34,978 nucleotides of DNA, taken from the NCBI GenBank assembly GCA_964343505.1, contig CAYFJU010000026.1, forward strand, positions 1 to 34,978, written 5' to 3'. Shown one piece after another: positions 8,012 through 16,388 of this stretch (position 1 is the stretch's first letter; every line of letters starts with the position of its first letter). The notes under the pieces are model-generated. The model was not told the DNA's origin. It saw nothing but the letters and a program-made list of their open reading frames with translations, and searched no databases. A program made the translations under genes and the position numbers. This stretch comes from TCS55 sp964343505 (GTDB lineage: Bacteria; Fidelibacterota; Marinisomatia; Marinisomatales; TCS55).

Positions 8012-8085
8012 AGGCGTCGGCCGGATTCGAACCGGCGAATAACGGTTTTGCAAACCGCCCCCTTAAGCCACTTGGGTACGACGCC
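8012..8085 (-). tRNA. tRNA-Cys(GCA)
   Basis: A 74-nt tRNA on the minus strand. The acceptor stem GGCGTCG/CGACGCC is perfect, the anticodon arm is GCGGT-TTGCAAA-ACCGT with anticodon GCA, and the T-arm is GCCGG-TTCGAAT-CCGGC. The discriminator T is followed by an encoded CCA (8011-8009), unlike the other tRNAs in the window. The CCA is also part of the adjoining palindrome. Confidence 0.93.
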
Positions 8086-8156
8086 ATATTGTGTTGAATA
8101 ACCCGAAAATCATATTATTTCGGGCCGGAAATTAGGGTCTTTTTTACATAAAACAA

Positions 8157-8303
8157 TCAGGCAAAACGAAATAATAATTCACGTACAGATTCCATTTTTA
8201 TTTTCAGTTCATTGATGGCTTGGGTCTGAAGCCACAATTGGGCCGAAATCGATAAAAATCCCACAATCAATAATCCATATAAGATTTTTGTATGTTTATT
8301 CAT
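8157..8303 (-). CDS. Small single-pass membrane protein (48 aa)
   Basis: The reading frame starts at ATG 8303, preceded by an excellent ribosome-binding site (AAAGGAG, 7 nt upstream), and stops at TGA 8157-8159. The peptide has one hydrophobic segment (ILYGLLIVGFLSISAQLWL, about 7-25) and then a short amphipathic helix (QAINELKIKMESVRELLF). This anchor-plus-coiled-coil layout suggests a small inner-membrane or accessory peptide. No family is recognised. It is transcribed away from the 78-aa protein gene (8350..8586), so the two share a 46-bp divergent promoter region. Confidence 0.65.
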   Translation of the reverse strand: MNKHTKILYGLLIVGFLSISAQLWLQTQAINELKIKMESVRELLFRFA

Positions 8304-8349
8304 TGAAGTACTCCTTTCAGTCCATTAGCGGACTGGGTTAATTTTTGCT

Positions 8350-8586
8350 ATGGAAATGACGAACTTAAACATGTACCAGCGCCTGCGGGATTTCAAAGTC
8401 CCTGCAGCTGTACTGGATGAAATATTTTCCAACAAGGATGATTTAAATACCTTAACCGAATCCTGGAATGCATTGATGGCAGAAGGCCTCAATGGGGATG
8501 AAATCGCTGAAGAAGTATCCAAAGTCATTTTTGATGAATTAGGGGATGACATCATTCAATCCCTGCCTGATACTGACGAAAAATAA
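8350..8586 (+). CDS. Small acidic protein (78 aa), function unknown
   Basis: A strongly acidic, soluble, probably all-helical protein: YQRLRDFKVPAAVLDEIF, then LTESWNALMAEGLNGDEIAE and a DELGDDIIQSLPDTDEK tail. It lacks signal peptide, Cys and membrane segments. Its regular amphipathic pattern and natural composition favour it over the opposite-strand frame covering the same bases. It might be an adaptor or binding partner of another protein, but no family is recognised. Its last 31 nt overlap the 3' end of the convergent gene at 8556..8951. Confidence 0.6.
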   Translation: MEMTNLNMYQRLRDFKVPAAVLDEIFSNKDDLNTLTESWNALMAEGLNGDEIAEEVSKVIFDELGDDIIQSLPDTDEK

Positions 8587-8951
8587 TTATAACGGATATT
8601 TCTCTTTATTTTCACCGGTATTTCCCGGTCATAATTTATATCCGAAAATTTCTCCGCTCCTTTTTTAATGATCTGTGCCTGAACAAATAATTTTTTATCG
8701 GCTGCCTTCCTGTCGGCCAGATCCAAATAATTAACGCAGGATTGATGCACTTGATTCATCTGGGCTGATTTTGGCTCATCCAGGTAAAGCATTGGATTCA
8801 CATCCATATTCAGTTTCATGCGCAGGACTGTTTTGTATTCGATGTTTGGCTCTGCCTTCTGGGCGGATATTAATCCACTGATCAGAACCAGAACACTAAC
8901 GAATTGTACTATCAGGCACTGTGACTGCAGTACTGTCTTGTGGTGTTTCAT
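8556..8951 (-). CDS. Putative secreted protein (131 aa), function unknown
   Basis: The frame stays open upstream, but the ATG at 8951 gives a good signal peptide (VQFVSVLVLISGLISAQ, cleavage after about residue 31). The mature part carries YKTVLRMKLNMDVNPMLYLD, a helical stretch with one Cys (QSCVNYLDLADRKAADKKLF) and a basic end. The start overlaps the end of the 50-aa lipoprotein gene by 56 nt in another frame, so the true start is uncertain. It is last in a run of small envelope-protein genes beginning at 10060. Function is unknown. Confidence 0.55.
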   Translation of the reverse strand: MKHHKTVLQSQCLIVQFVSVLVLISGLISAQKAEPNIEYKTVLRMKLNMDVNPMLYLDEPKSAQMNQVHQSCVNYLDLADRKAADKKLFVQAQIIKKGAEKFSDINYDREIPVKIKRNIRYNYFSSVSGRD

Positions 8952-9048
8952 TTTTACTGGCTTCATCAAGTTTATTCCCCAGGATAAAATAGACACATCC
9001 CGTAAATAGAACACTCAGGAATAGAATAATTCGCAGTAATTTTTTCAT
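8896..9048 (-). CDS. Small lipoprotein (50 aa)
   Basis: Starts at ATG 9048, eight nt after the stop of the previous gene, and stops at TAG 8896-8898. The N-terminus MKKLLRIILFLSVLFTGC is a textbook lipoprotein signal with lipobox LFTGC. A short hydrophobic stretch and a polar Thr/Ser/Asp tail (ETPQDSTAVTVPDSTIR) follow. The clean lipobox and operon spacing support it as a real gene despite its length. Function is unknown. Confidence 0.6.
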   Translation of the reverse strand: MKKLLRIILFLSVLFTGCVYFILGNKLDEASKNETPQDSTAVTVPDSTIR

Positions 9049-9056
9049 AAATCATT

Positions 9057-9374
9057 TCACACCAGTGCCAGATAAACAACCAGGGCAATAACACAATAGG
9101 CACACCCGGAAGTTCGACCGACAAATGTTTTTGATTTTTCAGCATCAGTGCCTATCTGTTTTTCTTCCGCCGATTTTCTAATCATCTTCACGCTGTCCTT
9201 ATCTTTGCATGATTTTAATTCTTTTATATACAGTGGAATTTCCAATATTTTGAGGGACCGGAGTCCCTTCTGCTGCACTTTTTCAATCTTTTCCCCCTCA
9301 CATTTTTCCTGCGGATCAACTGGAGAGGATCCGAGAAATGAAATAAGCAATAAAAGTGGGATTATCTTCACCAT
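9057..9374 (-). CDS. Small secreted protein with C-terminal hydrophobic segment (105 aa)
   Basis: The start is placed at ATG 9374 because it overlaps the stop of the upstream barrel gene by 7 nt (translational coupling) and opens a signal peptide (VKIIPLLLLISFLGSSP). The longer open frame upstream is out of frame with the barrel gene and is a shadow. The mature protein is Lys/Glu-rich with Cys at two places in the middle, and ends in CAYCVIALVVYLALV, a CxxC motif inside a membrane-like segment. The CxxC could bind metal or form a disulfide. No family is recognised. Confidence 0.6.
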   Translation of the reverse strand: MVKIIPLLLLISFLGSSPVDPQEKCEGEKIEKVQQKGLRSLKILEIPLYIKELKSCKDKDSVKMIRKSAEEKQIGTDAEKSKTFVGRTSGCAYCVIALVVYLALV

Positions 9375-10060
9375 CCCAAAACCAGGTGAACCTTGAAAAC
9401 AGGCAGTTTTTTGATATTCATTTTTGGCCCATCCACTTTTTCCTTTTCCAGCTTCCATTTTTTTTCGCTGTAAGAATTTTGAATAAAACCTGCTTTCCCA
9501 TCCACCGCTAACCATGATTTGATATAATAGCGAAATCCAATTGTACTGGCTAATCCAAGCCAGCGTTTTGTCATTTCTCCCCCAGTTGATAAATTCACCG
9601 AACTGTTGCCATAGCTGCCTAAAAGCGAATCCCAATCGGTGGATGAACTTTTTGCCGTCAGTTTTACGGTCGCTTTATTATACATTGGCGCCAGCATAAA
9701 GTTGAGTTCTATCCGCTTGCGGGGATAATAAAAAGTTTCAAGTGTAATCATACGGTATGAAATATTTCGTAAAAAATCCGAATCTCCTAACTTTCCGGAG
9801 TGATATGAATTTGACCGCGCATAACCAACCCGTGCATTGGGGTAGAATTGATATTTCACACCCCAATCAAGGAGAATATTTTTACTAAAAGCACTTAAAG
9901 ACGGGATAACACTATTTGAATCGGGATCAAGAAATCCCAGGGAGGGACTATAAAAACCACCACCCAAATGAAAGGACCATTTCGGCTGAGCGTTCATTGA
10001 TGTACAGAACAAGGTCGCCCATAAAATCAATTTAGCGGTGGTTTGAAAGCGGTGAATCAT
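9368..10060 (-). CDS. Putative outer-membrane beta-barrel protein (230 aa)
   Basis: A signal peptide (about 1-24, ending SMNAQ) is followed by repeated amphipathic strands rich in aromatic residues, such as WSFHLGGGFYSP, WGVKYQFYPNARVGYARS, YRMITLETFYYPRKRIELNF and LASTIGFRYYIKSW. It ends in VFKVHLVLGW, with the terminal aromatic expected of an outer-membrane barrel. The length suits an 8- to 10-stranded barrel of the OmpA/OmpW type, but no specific family is recognised. It is first in a coupled run of small secreted proteins (9374, 9048, 8951) and is divergent from the gene at 10094. Confidence 0.7.
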   Translation of the reverse strand: MIHRFQTTAKLILWATLFCTSMNAQPKWSFHLGGGFYSPSLGFLDPDSNSVIPSLSAFSKNILLDWGVKYQFYPNARVGYARSNSYHSGKLGDSDFLRNISYRMITLETFYYPRKRIELNFMLAPMYNKATVKLTAKSSSTDWDSLLGSYGNSSVNLSTGGEMTKRWLGLASTIGFRYYIKSWLAVDGKAGFIQNSYSEKKWKLEKEKVDGPKMNIKKLPVFKVHLVLGW

Positions 10061-10093
10061 TTCTAAAAATTACGATGGTTTTTTACCATTGTC

Positions 10094-11290
10094 ATGAATT
10101 CTCACATCCTGCTTAAAAATGAATTAAATTTTACCATGATCCGCGCGCGATTCATTCTATTCATTACCCTTTTTATCCAATTTATCCCAGGCCAAACACC
10201 CAACAATTTCACCGTGAGCGGTGTAGCTGTGTATAAATCGGGGCTTGTGCTGGAAAAGGCTGAAGCGATCCTCATGGATACAACCGAAAAGGTTATTTTT
10301 CGAACCACCACATCCAAAAAATTCATGAAGCGCTACGGGGGCGGGAATTTTTCGTTCAACAATGTAGCACCCGGGACTTATAAATTGCGCGTCATTACTG
10401 GCGAAGATATCAACATAAACCACCGTTTTGAGGTTGTGGATAAAGCTGTTGACTTGGGCACCCTCTATCCGTTTAAGGAATTCCCGGGATATACATCGGC
10501 GGATTATTCCGATCCGACGCTAATCTTAATGCGGCGCATTCCGACGACACCTGATCCGGAAGATTCAATTAATGTCCGCCATATCATTGTTGACCTGGAT
10601 GGCAACGCCAACACTGTATTGGTGGATTCCATCGTTCGAGATTCAGTCTTTTATACAGGTTTTAATGACCTAACCAGGAATCGGATTGAACTGGATAAGG
10701 TCTATTATATTTACAATGATTATGGTGTCTTTATTCATCAATCCAGGTCCATGAAAGATCGCATGAAAGAGCTCCAGCGTCGCGATGGTTACCTGGTTTT
10801 TCATGACGGTGACACCTTACATTTTGATAATATTTATTTTGAGCAGGACATGCACAATCCGGAAGTGGGTACTTTCCATAAAGAGGATACCACGGCTGCC
10901 CCCCGGTATCATGCCCTTATGGATATTTATTATGTTAAAACAGGAAAGTCGTTTTTAGAAAATTCAGTTCGAAAGGGATTTTATTTAGGGTTAATCAGCG
11001 TACTGAGTGCTGACTATGGGACGATTATAACAGTGGTTCCGATGGTGACACTGGGGAAGGTTGGTTATGATTGGTATAGAGACCTCCGCTCAAATTATTT
11101 CATACCCAAGAATGAAAACGATCCGTTTCCGCGCAATATGTTTGTTTTTTCTCTTTCAGAATGGGTTTGGAAAAAGTCACAACCAATTGTCAGGCCGATT
11201 TTGAACAGTAAAGTGGTAAAATGGTGGAAAAGCAGGAAATTAAGAAAAGTTCAAAAACAGGCGGCTAAGCGGGAATCCGCTTCCGGCTGA
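10094..11290 (+). CDS. Secreted protein with N-terminal Ig/carboxypeptidase-regulatory-like domain, function unknown
   Basis: The open frame from 10094 gives 398 aa. An in-frame ATG at 10136 would begin directly at the signal peptide (RARFILFITLFIQFIPGQ) and is at least as likely. After the signal, residues about 40-110 look like a carboxypeptidase-regulatory/transthyretin-like fold (FTVSGVAVYKSGLVLEKAEA, NVAPGTYKLRVITG). The central region (about 150-290) is Asp/Tyr-rich. A hydrophobic stretch (GFYLGLISVLSADYGTIITV) is followed by a very basic C-terminus (KVVKWWKSRKLRKVQKQ). No known family is recognised. Its end overlaps the convergent SDR gene by 26 bp. Confidence 0.65.
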   Translation: MNSHILLKNELNFTMIRARFILFITLFIQFIPGQTPNNFTVSGVAVYKSGLVLEKAEAILMDTTEKVIFRTTTSKKFMKRYGGGNFSFNNVAPGTYKLRVITGEDININHRFEVVDKAVDLGTLYPFKEFPGYTSADYSDPTLILMRRIPTTPDPEDSINVRHIIVDLDGNANTVLVDSIVRDSVFYTGFNDLTRNRIELDKVYYIYNDYGVFIHQSRSMKDRMKELQRRDGYLVFHDGDTLHFDNIYFEQDMHNPEVGTFHKEDTTAAPRYHALMDIYYVKTGKSFLENSVRKGFYLGLISVLSADYGTIITVVPMVTLGKVGYDWYRDLRSNYFIPKNENDPFPRNMFVFSLSEWVWKKSQPIVRPILNSKVVKWWKSRKLRKVQKQAAKRESASG

Positions 11291-12068
11291 GTTCCGGGAC
11301 GCCGAACCAGCGCACTATTGTATCGGCCAACTTCCATGAAATTTGTCCCAAAGCCAATAATGGGCGGATTGGACCGGAATTCACAATAATCTCACAAGAC
11401 CCCTTTTTCAAAGCTTTCAAAACAGCATCGGCCACTTTTTGCGGTTTGGATGATCCCAGCATAGCCGGTGGATCGATATGGCCGTCGTAGAACATACCGG
11501 CATCGGATATGAAGCCGGGGCAGATTACTGATATATCCACCGGGGAATCTTTAAACTCCTGCCGCAAGCCATCGGCCCACATCAATAAGCCTGCTTTTGA
11601 AGCGGAATAAATCGAATTATAAGCCACACCTTTTTTACCCGCCAGAGAGGCAATGTTAATTATATGCCCTTCACGTTGGTTAATAAATTTGGGTAGAATC
11701 GCCCTTGATATTTCCAATGGGCTGTGAAGGTTTATTATTAAAATTGAAGATATATCACCCGTATTATTTTTATCATAATACTGGTAACGTTCTATGCCTG
11801 CATTATTCACCAATACATGAATTGACTGATGTTGGCTCCAAAGGTCATTCATGAATCCTTCCAATGCATCAATTTGTGTTAAATCAAATGGATGAATGTG
11901 GCAGGTGCCGCCGGCACTTTCAATTTCAGCTTTTGTGTTCAACAGCCCGCTTTCACTCCGTGCAACGGCAATGATATTCATCCCTTGGCCGGCGAGAGAT
12001 TTGGCGATATATGTACCGATGCCTCTGGATGCACCGGTAACGATGGCTGTTTTTCCTTTTAATTCCAT
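11265..12068 (-). CDS. Short-chain dehydrogenase/reductase (SDR family)
   Basis: A 267-aa classical SDR. The NAD(P)-binding Rossmann motif TGASRGIG occupies residues 11-18, the NNAG motif lies near 90, and the catalytic residues S141, Y154 and K158 (IASLAG and YSASKAG) are present with canonical spacing. The Ser/Arg in the glycine-rich loop and basic residues after beta-2 (ARSESG) lean towards NADP(H). SDRs reduce or oxidise carbonyls and hydroxyls in lipids, sugars or small metabolites; the substrate cannot be read from sequence. It begins one base after the end of the Hydin/Ig-like lipoprotein gene, so the two are probably co-transcribed. Confidence 0.92.
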   Translation of the reverse strand: MELKGKTAIVTGASRGIGTYIAKSLAGQGMNIIAVARSESGLLNTKAEIESAGGTCHIHPFDLTQIDALEGFMNDLWSQHQSIHVLVNNAGIERYQYYDKNNTGDISSILIINLHSPLEISRAILPKFINQREGHIINIASLAGKKGVAYNSIYSASKAGLLMWADGLRQEFKDSPVDISVICPGFISDAGMFYDGHIDPPAMLGSSKPQKVADAVLKALKKGSCEIIVNSGPIRPLLALGQISWKLADTIVRWFGVPELSRKRIPA

Positions 12069-13319
12069 TTATATTGATCCTGAAAGTGCTTGAAGCGCTG
12101 CCAGTAATGTTACCGGGTCGGTGGCGTGGGGCGCATTCGTGGGAGCCAAGACATCCAAATCCGCGGCTGCCTTGACAAAATCGCCGGTATTGTAATAAGC
12201 CTGGGCCCGGGCCATGCGCACATCTTTATGATCGATGGTGGTTTTATGCTCAAAAATATAATCTGCATCACCTGTTAATAGTGAAGTTGCGTGGGTTATT
12301 ACATCCTTGTACAGTCCGTTTAAATTACCCACAATGGCCAAACCGGCATAGACATTGAACATGGCTTGGGAGGTGGTATGCCCTGCATAATCGTTATAGA
12401 CCTTTAAAAAATCCTCATAGGCTTCATCATAATTCCGCATAAAAGCGTAGGACCAACCACGACCGACCAGCACCTTTGAATGGAGACTGTCATATAATGC
12501 ACTAAGGGTGACGTAAGCCATGGCATTTTGAAATTCATCCATACCGCCGGCATAACTGCCCGTGGAGAATTTGCTCCAACCGGAACTGATGCTTTGATTA
12601 ATATCATCTGTTTTATCCATCACACCGGTCAGATTTATCACGGTCGGACTCGAATTAACCGATGAATTATGGGTAAAATTCAGCGTGCTTTCTGACGCCA
12701 ACAACACCGGACTGTAACGTACTTTCAGGGTGAGAACTTTTCCGATATCGATCGAATAGTTCGTTTGATTATCCACAATAGAAAAATCTCCGCCGGGTTC
12801 AGACACAACAATGCTCAATGGAAAGCCGGAACTTTGGCTGTTTTGGATGAGGAGGTCCATGTCCATCGGTGAATCTTCCCGGACCAACCCAAAAGTCAGT
12901 TTACTTTCATTGGTTGAGAAACGAACCGGTCCCACACCGGTCCCCTTTATAGGCATTTCATAGAAGAAATCCAGGTTGCGGCCTTCATCAATGACGGTAA
13001 AGCGCCCCTCATAGGCTTGCAGGCCTGTTGGCTTGAAGGTGAGTTTAATTTGCTTTGATTCACCTTTTTCCAGTGTAATCTGGTTGGACCCTTCGATTCG
13101 ATACCCTGGCGTATCCATCACTTCCAAAATCCCGACATATGCGCCGCTGGACCCTTCACCATTGGTAATGGTCACTGTTTCAGTTTTGGACTGTCCCAAC
13201 TCTAACTTGCCGTAATCCAATTCAGTCGGAGAAAAAGTAATATCGTATTGTGTTTTTTCGTCTTTTTTGCAGGCAGTAAAAATGAAAATAGCCAGCATTA
13301 CATATTTTGTATATCTCAT
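12069..13319 (-). CDS. Lipoprotein with Hydin/choice-of-anchor-D-like Ig domains and TPR-like C-terminus
   Basis: A 416-aa lipoprotein (lipobox IFTAC, Cys about residue 17). Two ASPM-SPD2-Hydin-like beta-sandwich domains follow (about 28-130 and 130-235): each opens with a phrase like FSPTELDYGKLELGQSKTET and contains ITLEKGESKQIKLTFKPTG and an xxGTGVGP end. The C-terminal part (about 245-416) is helical with tetratricopeptide-like units (YDEAYEDFLKVYNDYAGHTT, AQAYYNTGDFVKAAADLDVL). Such proteins usually act as envelope scaffolds. It lies 4 nt downstream of the large secreted protease gene, suggesting an operon protease - lipoprotein - SDR. Confidence 0.8.
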   Translation of the reverse strand: MRYTKYVMLAIFIFTACKKDEKTQYDITFSPTELDYGKLELGQSKTETVTITNGEGSSGAYVGILEVMDTPGYRIEGSNQITLEKGESKQIKLTFKPTGLQAYEGRFTVIDEGRNLDFFYEMPIKGTGVGPVRFSTNESKLTFGLVREDSPMDMDLLIQNSQSSGFPLSIVVSEPGGDFSIVDNQTNYSIDIGKVLTLKVRYSPVLLASESTLNFTHNSSVNSSPTVINLTGVMDKTDDINQSISSGWSKFSTGSYAGGMDEFQNAMAYVTLSALYDSLHSKVLVGRGWSYAFMRNYDEAYEDFLKVYNDYAGHTTSQAMFNVYAGLAIVGNLNGLYKDVITHATSLLTGDADYIFEHKTTIDHKDVRMARAQAYYNTGDFVKAAADLDVLAPTNAPHATDPVTLLAALQALSGSI

Positions 13320-13323
13320 GATA

Positions 13324-16323
13324 CTACCTCGCCAAAATCATTTTTTTGGTTTGCTTGTAATCTCCGGCGGACAGTTGGTAAAAATAAATACCGCTCACGG
13401 CCGGCTGTCCAAAGCGGTTCTGCCCATTCCATAATACCTTATACCTGCCGGGTGGTTGGTGCCCCTGGACCAGGTTTACCACTTCCCTTCCCAAAAGGTC
13501 AAAGATTTTCAGCGTCACAAATCCCGGCTCAGGCAGATCATAATGAATCATTGTTTCCGGATTAAAGGGATTTGGGTAGTTCTGACGCAATGCATAGTCC
13601 GTGGGAATCAACTCATCCTTGGTAGCTAAGGGCGACCCGCTGCCTTTCATCACGATAGCATAATGCCCTAAATGAGTGCCCCTGCCTTTGAGCGATTGAC
13701 CATCCTTCGAAACTTGTGTAAATAATTCCCGCCAAACTTCGCCATCCCAATACCCAATGGATAAATGGGTTGGATCATACTGGTTGAATACTTCCTCCCT
13801 TAAGTCAAAGGAGACTTCAATCGGTTCCTGCATTTCTTTCCCGAATGGTCCCACTGAATAGGTATTTCCGATAAACTCTTCCCGGTGTGATGGGACAAAT
13901 AACCCATCGTTTATATTTGAAACCAGGTAAGTGTCTTCTTTCAATGCACCGGAGGGAATTATCACTTTAAAGCGGGCGTCGGAGGATGCGATTGTTCCAC
14001 CCATTTTGACTAATGCCTGGGCCACTGTGAAGGAAAAAGTGGTATCCGTCGTGGTAGAACCATATCGCAGTCCGCCCTTCACATTGAGGTCAAGTGTACC
14101 CGTTGAATTCAGCCGATATTGGTTAGCGAATAAAATACTGTCATTCCCGGATAATACAGTCGTTGAAAGCTGTTCACTTTGGCCGCCATTGGTGGCGGTC
14201 AGTTTGACTTTGGGAGGACTGACCAGGGAATTGCCGATCACATACAAATCCAGTTCATCGGTGAAAACGGGGTTTTGAACAAATCCTGCTGTAAATACCG
14301 GATTGGTTGTATCGGAATAAAAGAAGGTAGCGCGGAAAATAAAATTCCAACCAGCCAGTGAAGTCCCATCGCTCAGGGTAAAATTGGATAAGGGATCTAA
14401 TATTTTTTCACTTTCATCTAATTGCTCGTTATTATCATAATCAAAGCCAAATAAGTATGAATAAGTTTTGTCCGCTGAACTGTCTGGAGCCGCATATGAT
14501 AAGTTTGTATCATCAACATTGGTTATACCGATTACAATATCATTCTTATTCTTAATTTGATCAGCGTATGGCGTAAAATCTATTCTGATAAAATCATTGG
14601 GGAAACTCTGTCTATTTGTTTTATAAATAAAGGGCGTGATCAATTCTTCAACTTTTCCCTTTTCCTCCCCATCTATGATATTCCAAAGATGGACATAGAA
14701 TTGTTTTTCTGCAGTGGGAGAACTTGTTCCATTCGAAAATTCATTATTAAATCTGACTAATAATTTTCCTTCCACCAGTTGATTAAAGGGCATGGCCGGT
14801 TGAAATAAAACGCCAAGTCCCCTGCCGGCGCCACCGAGCCCCAACCAACCTAAATCCTGCGTCCCGTCATCATAGGCAATTTCCTGGTACTCTGAATATT
14901 CAGATGCATCCGTTCCTGAAGCGGTAAAATCATAGGTCAGGTTCAAATCCTGTGTATTGGCTACAATGAACATGGCGCTGCGTACTTTGAGAGAAGCATG
15001 GTCCACCCTGTGCAATACACCATCAGATAAACTGTTAATTGTCCGGGCGGAGTCTGTTGTTTCGATCGACACATACTCCGGTTTAGTCAAAGTGACTCCG
15101 GAAAACGTTATCGCCATGGAATCAGCTGAATTGGTAAAAAGTACATAATTGGGTGTATAGCCTAAAACCACATTCCCCGTTTGTTCGATATTGGCCTTGG
15201 CAAAAGTCATGGTGGGAACCGCCCGCATGGGAATCCAGGCTTTGTAACCATATTTGGGATCAAAGGTAATATCATCCATGTAATTGGCAATATACCAATT
15301 CTTGAACCAAACACCGGTACCATCGGTGAAACCGTGGTTTTGCAATAGTGTATTAAAAGCAGTAAATCCTCGCAGCGAATTACTGCCGGATTTCATTTGG
15401 ACAAATTCTTTGATGGCCGCATCGCCAAATTGCTCCACCCAATAGAGAGTAAACAGGGACGCCATGGCATAATCTTCGATATTACCATCCCAGCTCCAAC
15501 TGACGGCATGGGGTTTTTGTAAATAATAAGCATGTGAAATATTATCACCTCCACAAATAATGGTGGCCATTTCACTCAATCCTTCGTTGAATTGGGAATT
15601 TTCATTATGGTCATAATTATAATGGATCAAGTGCTGGAGCTCATGACTCAAAGTTCCTTTGGTATAGGAAATTCCTGCCTGTGTATCAATATATACAATA
15701 TCCCGGCGGTTACTGCCGGCATTATCGGTTTGATCCAGAGGAGAAAAATATCCACCGGCCCCAGAATATAAATCGGAAAAAAGGAAATCAACCACGCCAT
15801 CCCCGTCCTTATTCGGCGGTTCACCAAAATATTGCAATTCTAATTCATAGACGCCTTTGGATGAATCCCGGGAAAATACCGGTGTCGACTCTTCCAATAA
15901 TTCGATATAATCCTTGGCCAGGTTAATGCTGATATTATTGGCGGATAGCATAGCCACTGTATCCGCCCAGATGGCGGTATGGGTACCTTTCGCCATCAGC
16001 TTGGCGCCCACCTGCACCGATTTTGTACCGCCGGAGTCATCATCCTGAAGCACCCAGAAAGTAGCCACATCCCCCACAGCATAAGATTTTTTGAGTGTGG
16101 GCGGACGATGCATGGCACGGTATTCATCGGGGAAATTGATACGCATATTTTCAAGAATCCCTTGGTACCAGTCGTCAGTCATTATGGGTAAACTGCATAA
16201 TTCACGTTCATTCAGTTCTGTAAGCACATCAATCGGACCGGAGAGCCCTTTCGGTTGTAGAATTTGTGCACCGGCAATGAGGAATGAAGTGGTTAGAAAT
16301 AATATGACACTGATTTTTCTCAT
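13324..16323 (-). CDS. Secreted M30/M6-like zinc metalloprotease with C-terminal FlgD-like sorting domain
   Basis: A 999-aa exported protease. A signal peptide (about 1-19) precedes a catalytic domain with HELQH at 227-231 and a likely third ligand in FNEGLSEMA (E247 or E251), a pattern seen in hyicolysin (M30) and related M6-like peptidases. The middle (about 480-900) is beta-rich, with jelly-roll/Ig-like segments. The last about 85 residues are the FlgD-like sorting domain: LRQNYPNPFNPETMIHYDL, then GREVVNL and GIYFYQLSAG. In Marinimicrobia, Ignavibacteria and Calditrichota this tail marks secreted, surface-retained proteins. It begins the operon leading to the Hydin-like lipoprotein and SDR. 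Family placement between M30 and M6 is uncertain. Confidence 0.82.
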   Translation of the reverse strand: MRKISVILFLTTSFLIAGAQILQPKGLSGPIDVLTELNERELCSLPIMTDDWYQGILENMRINFPDEYRAMHRPPTLKKSYAVGDVATFWVLQDDDSGGTKSVQVGAKLMAKGTHTAIWADTVAMLSANNISINLAKDYIELLEESTPVFSRDSSKGVYELELQYFGEPPNKDGDGVVDFLFSDLYSGAGGYFSPLDQTDNAGSNRRDIVYIDTQAGISYTKGTLSHELQHLIHYNYDHNENSQFNEGLSEMATIICGGDNISHAYYLQKPHAVSWSWDGNIEDYAMASLFTLYWVEQFGDAAIKEFVQMKSGSNSLRGFTAFNTLLQNHGFTDGTGVWFKNWYIANYMDDITFDPKYGYKAWIPMRAVPTMTFAKANIEQTGNVVLGYTPNYVLFTNSADSMAITFSGVTLTKPEYVSIETTDSARTINSLSDGVLHRVDHASLKVRSAMFIVANTQDLNLTYDFTASGTDASEYSEYQEIAYDDGTQDLGWLGLGGAGRGLGVLFQPAMPFNQLVEGKLLVRFNNEFSNGTSSPTAEKQFYVHLWNIIDGEEKGKVEELITPFIYKTNRQSFPNDFIRIDFTPYADQIKNKNDIVIGITNVDDTNLSYAAPDSSADKTYSYLFGFDYDNNEQLDESEKILDPLSNFTLSDGTSLAGWNFIFRATFFYSDTTNPVFTAGFVQNPVFTDELDLYVIGNSLVSPPKVKLTATNGGQSEQLSTTVLSGNDSILFANQYRLNSTGTLDLNVKGGLRYGSTTTDTTFSFTVAQALVKMGGTIASSDARFKVIIPSGALKEDTYLVSNINDGLFVPSHREEFIGNTYSVGPFGKEMQEPIEVSFDLREEVFNQYDPTHLSIGYWDGEVWRELFTQVSKDGQSLKGRGTHLGHYAIVMKGSGSPLATKDELIPTDYALRQNYPNPFNPETMIHYDLPEPGFVTLKIFDLLGREVVNLVQGHQPPGRYKVLWNGQNRFGQPAVSGIYFYQLSAGDYKQTKKMILAR

Positions 16324-16388
16324 AATGAATTCTTTCAGAGCGTGACCATTGTTTGCTTAAAGTTACAGTAACAAATCCTATCACCCAA

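Noticed and set aside
8325..8555. A Ser-rich minus-strand frame opposite the 78-aa acidic protein
   Set aside because: Its Ser-rich composition is the usual shadow of an Asp/Glu/Ala-rich gene on the other strand; the plus-strand protein has a natural amphipathic pattern.
9375..9635. N-terminal extension of the 105-aa protein gene up to 9635
   Set aside because: This stretch lies out of frame inside the barrel gene. The ATG at 9374 has a coupling overlap and signal peptide.
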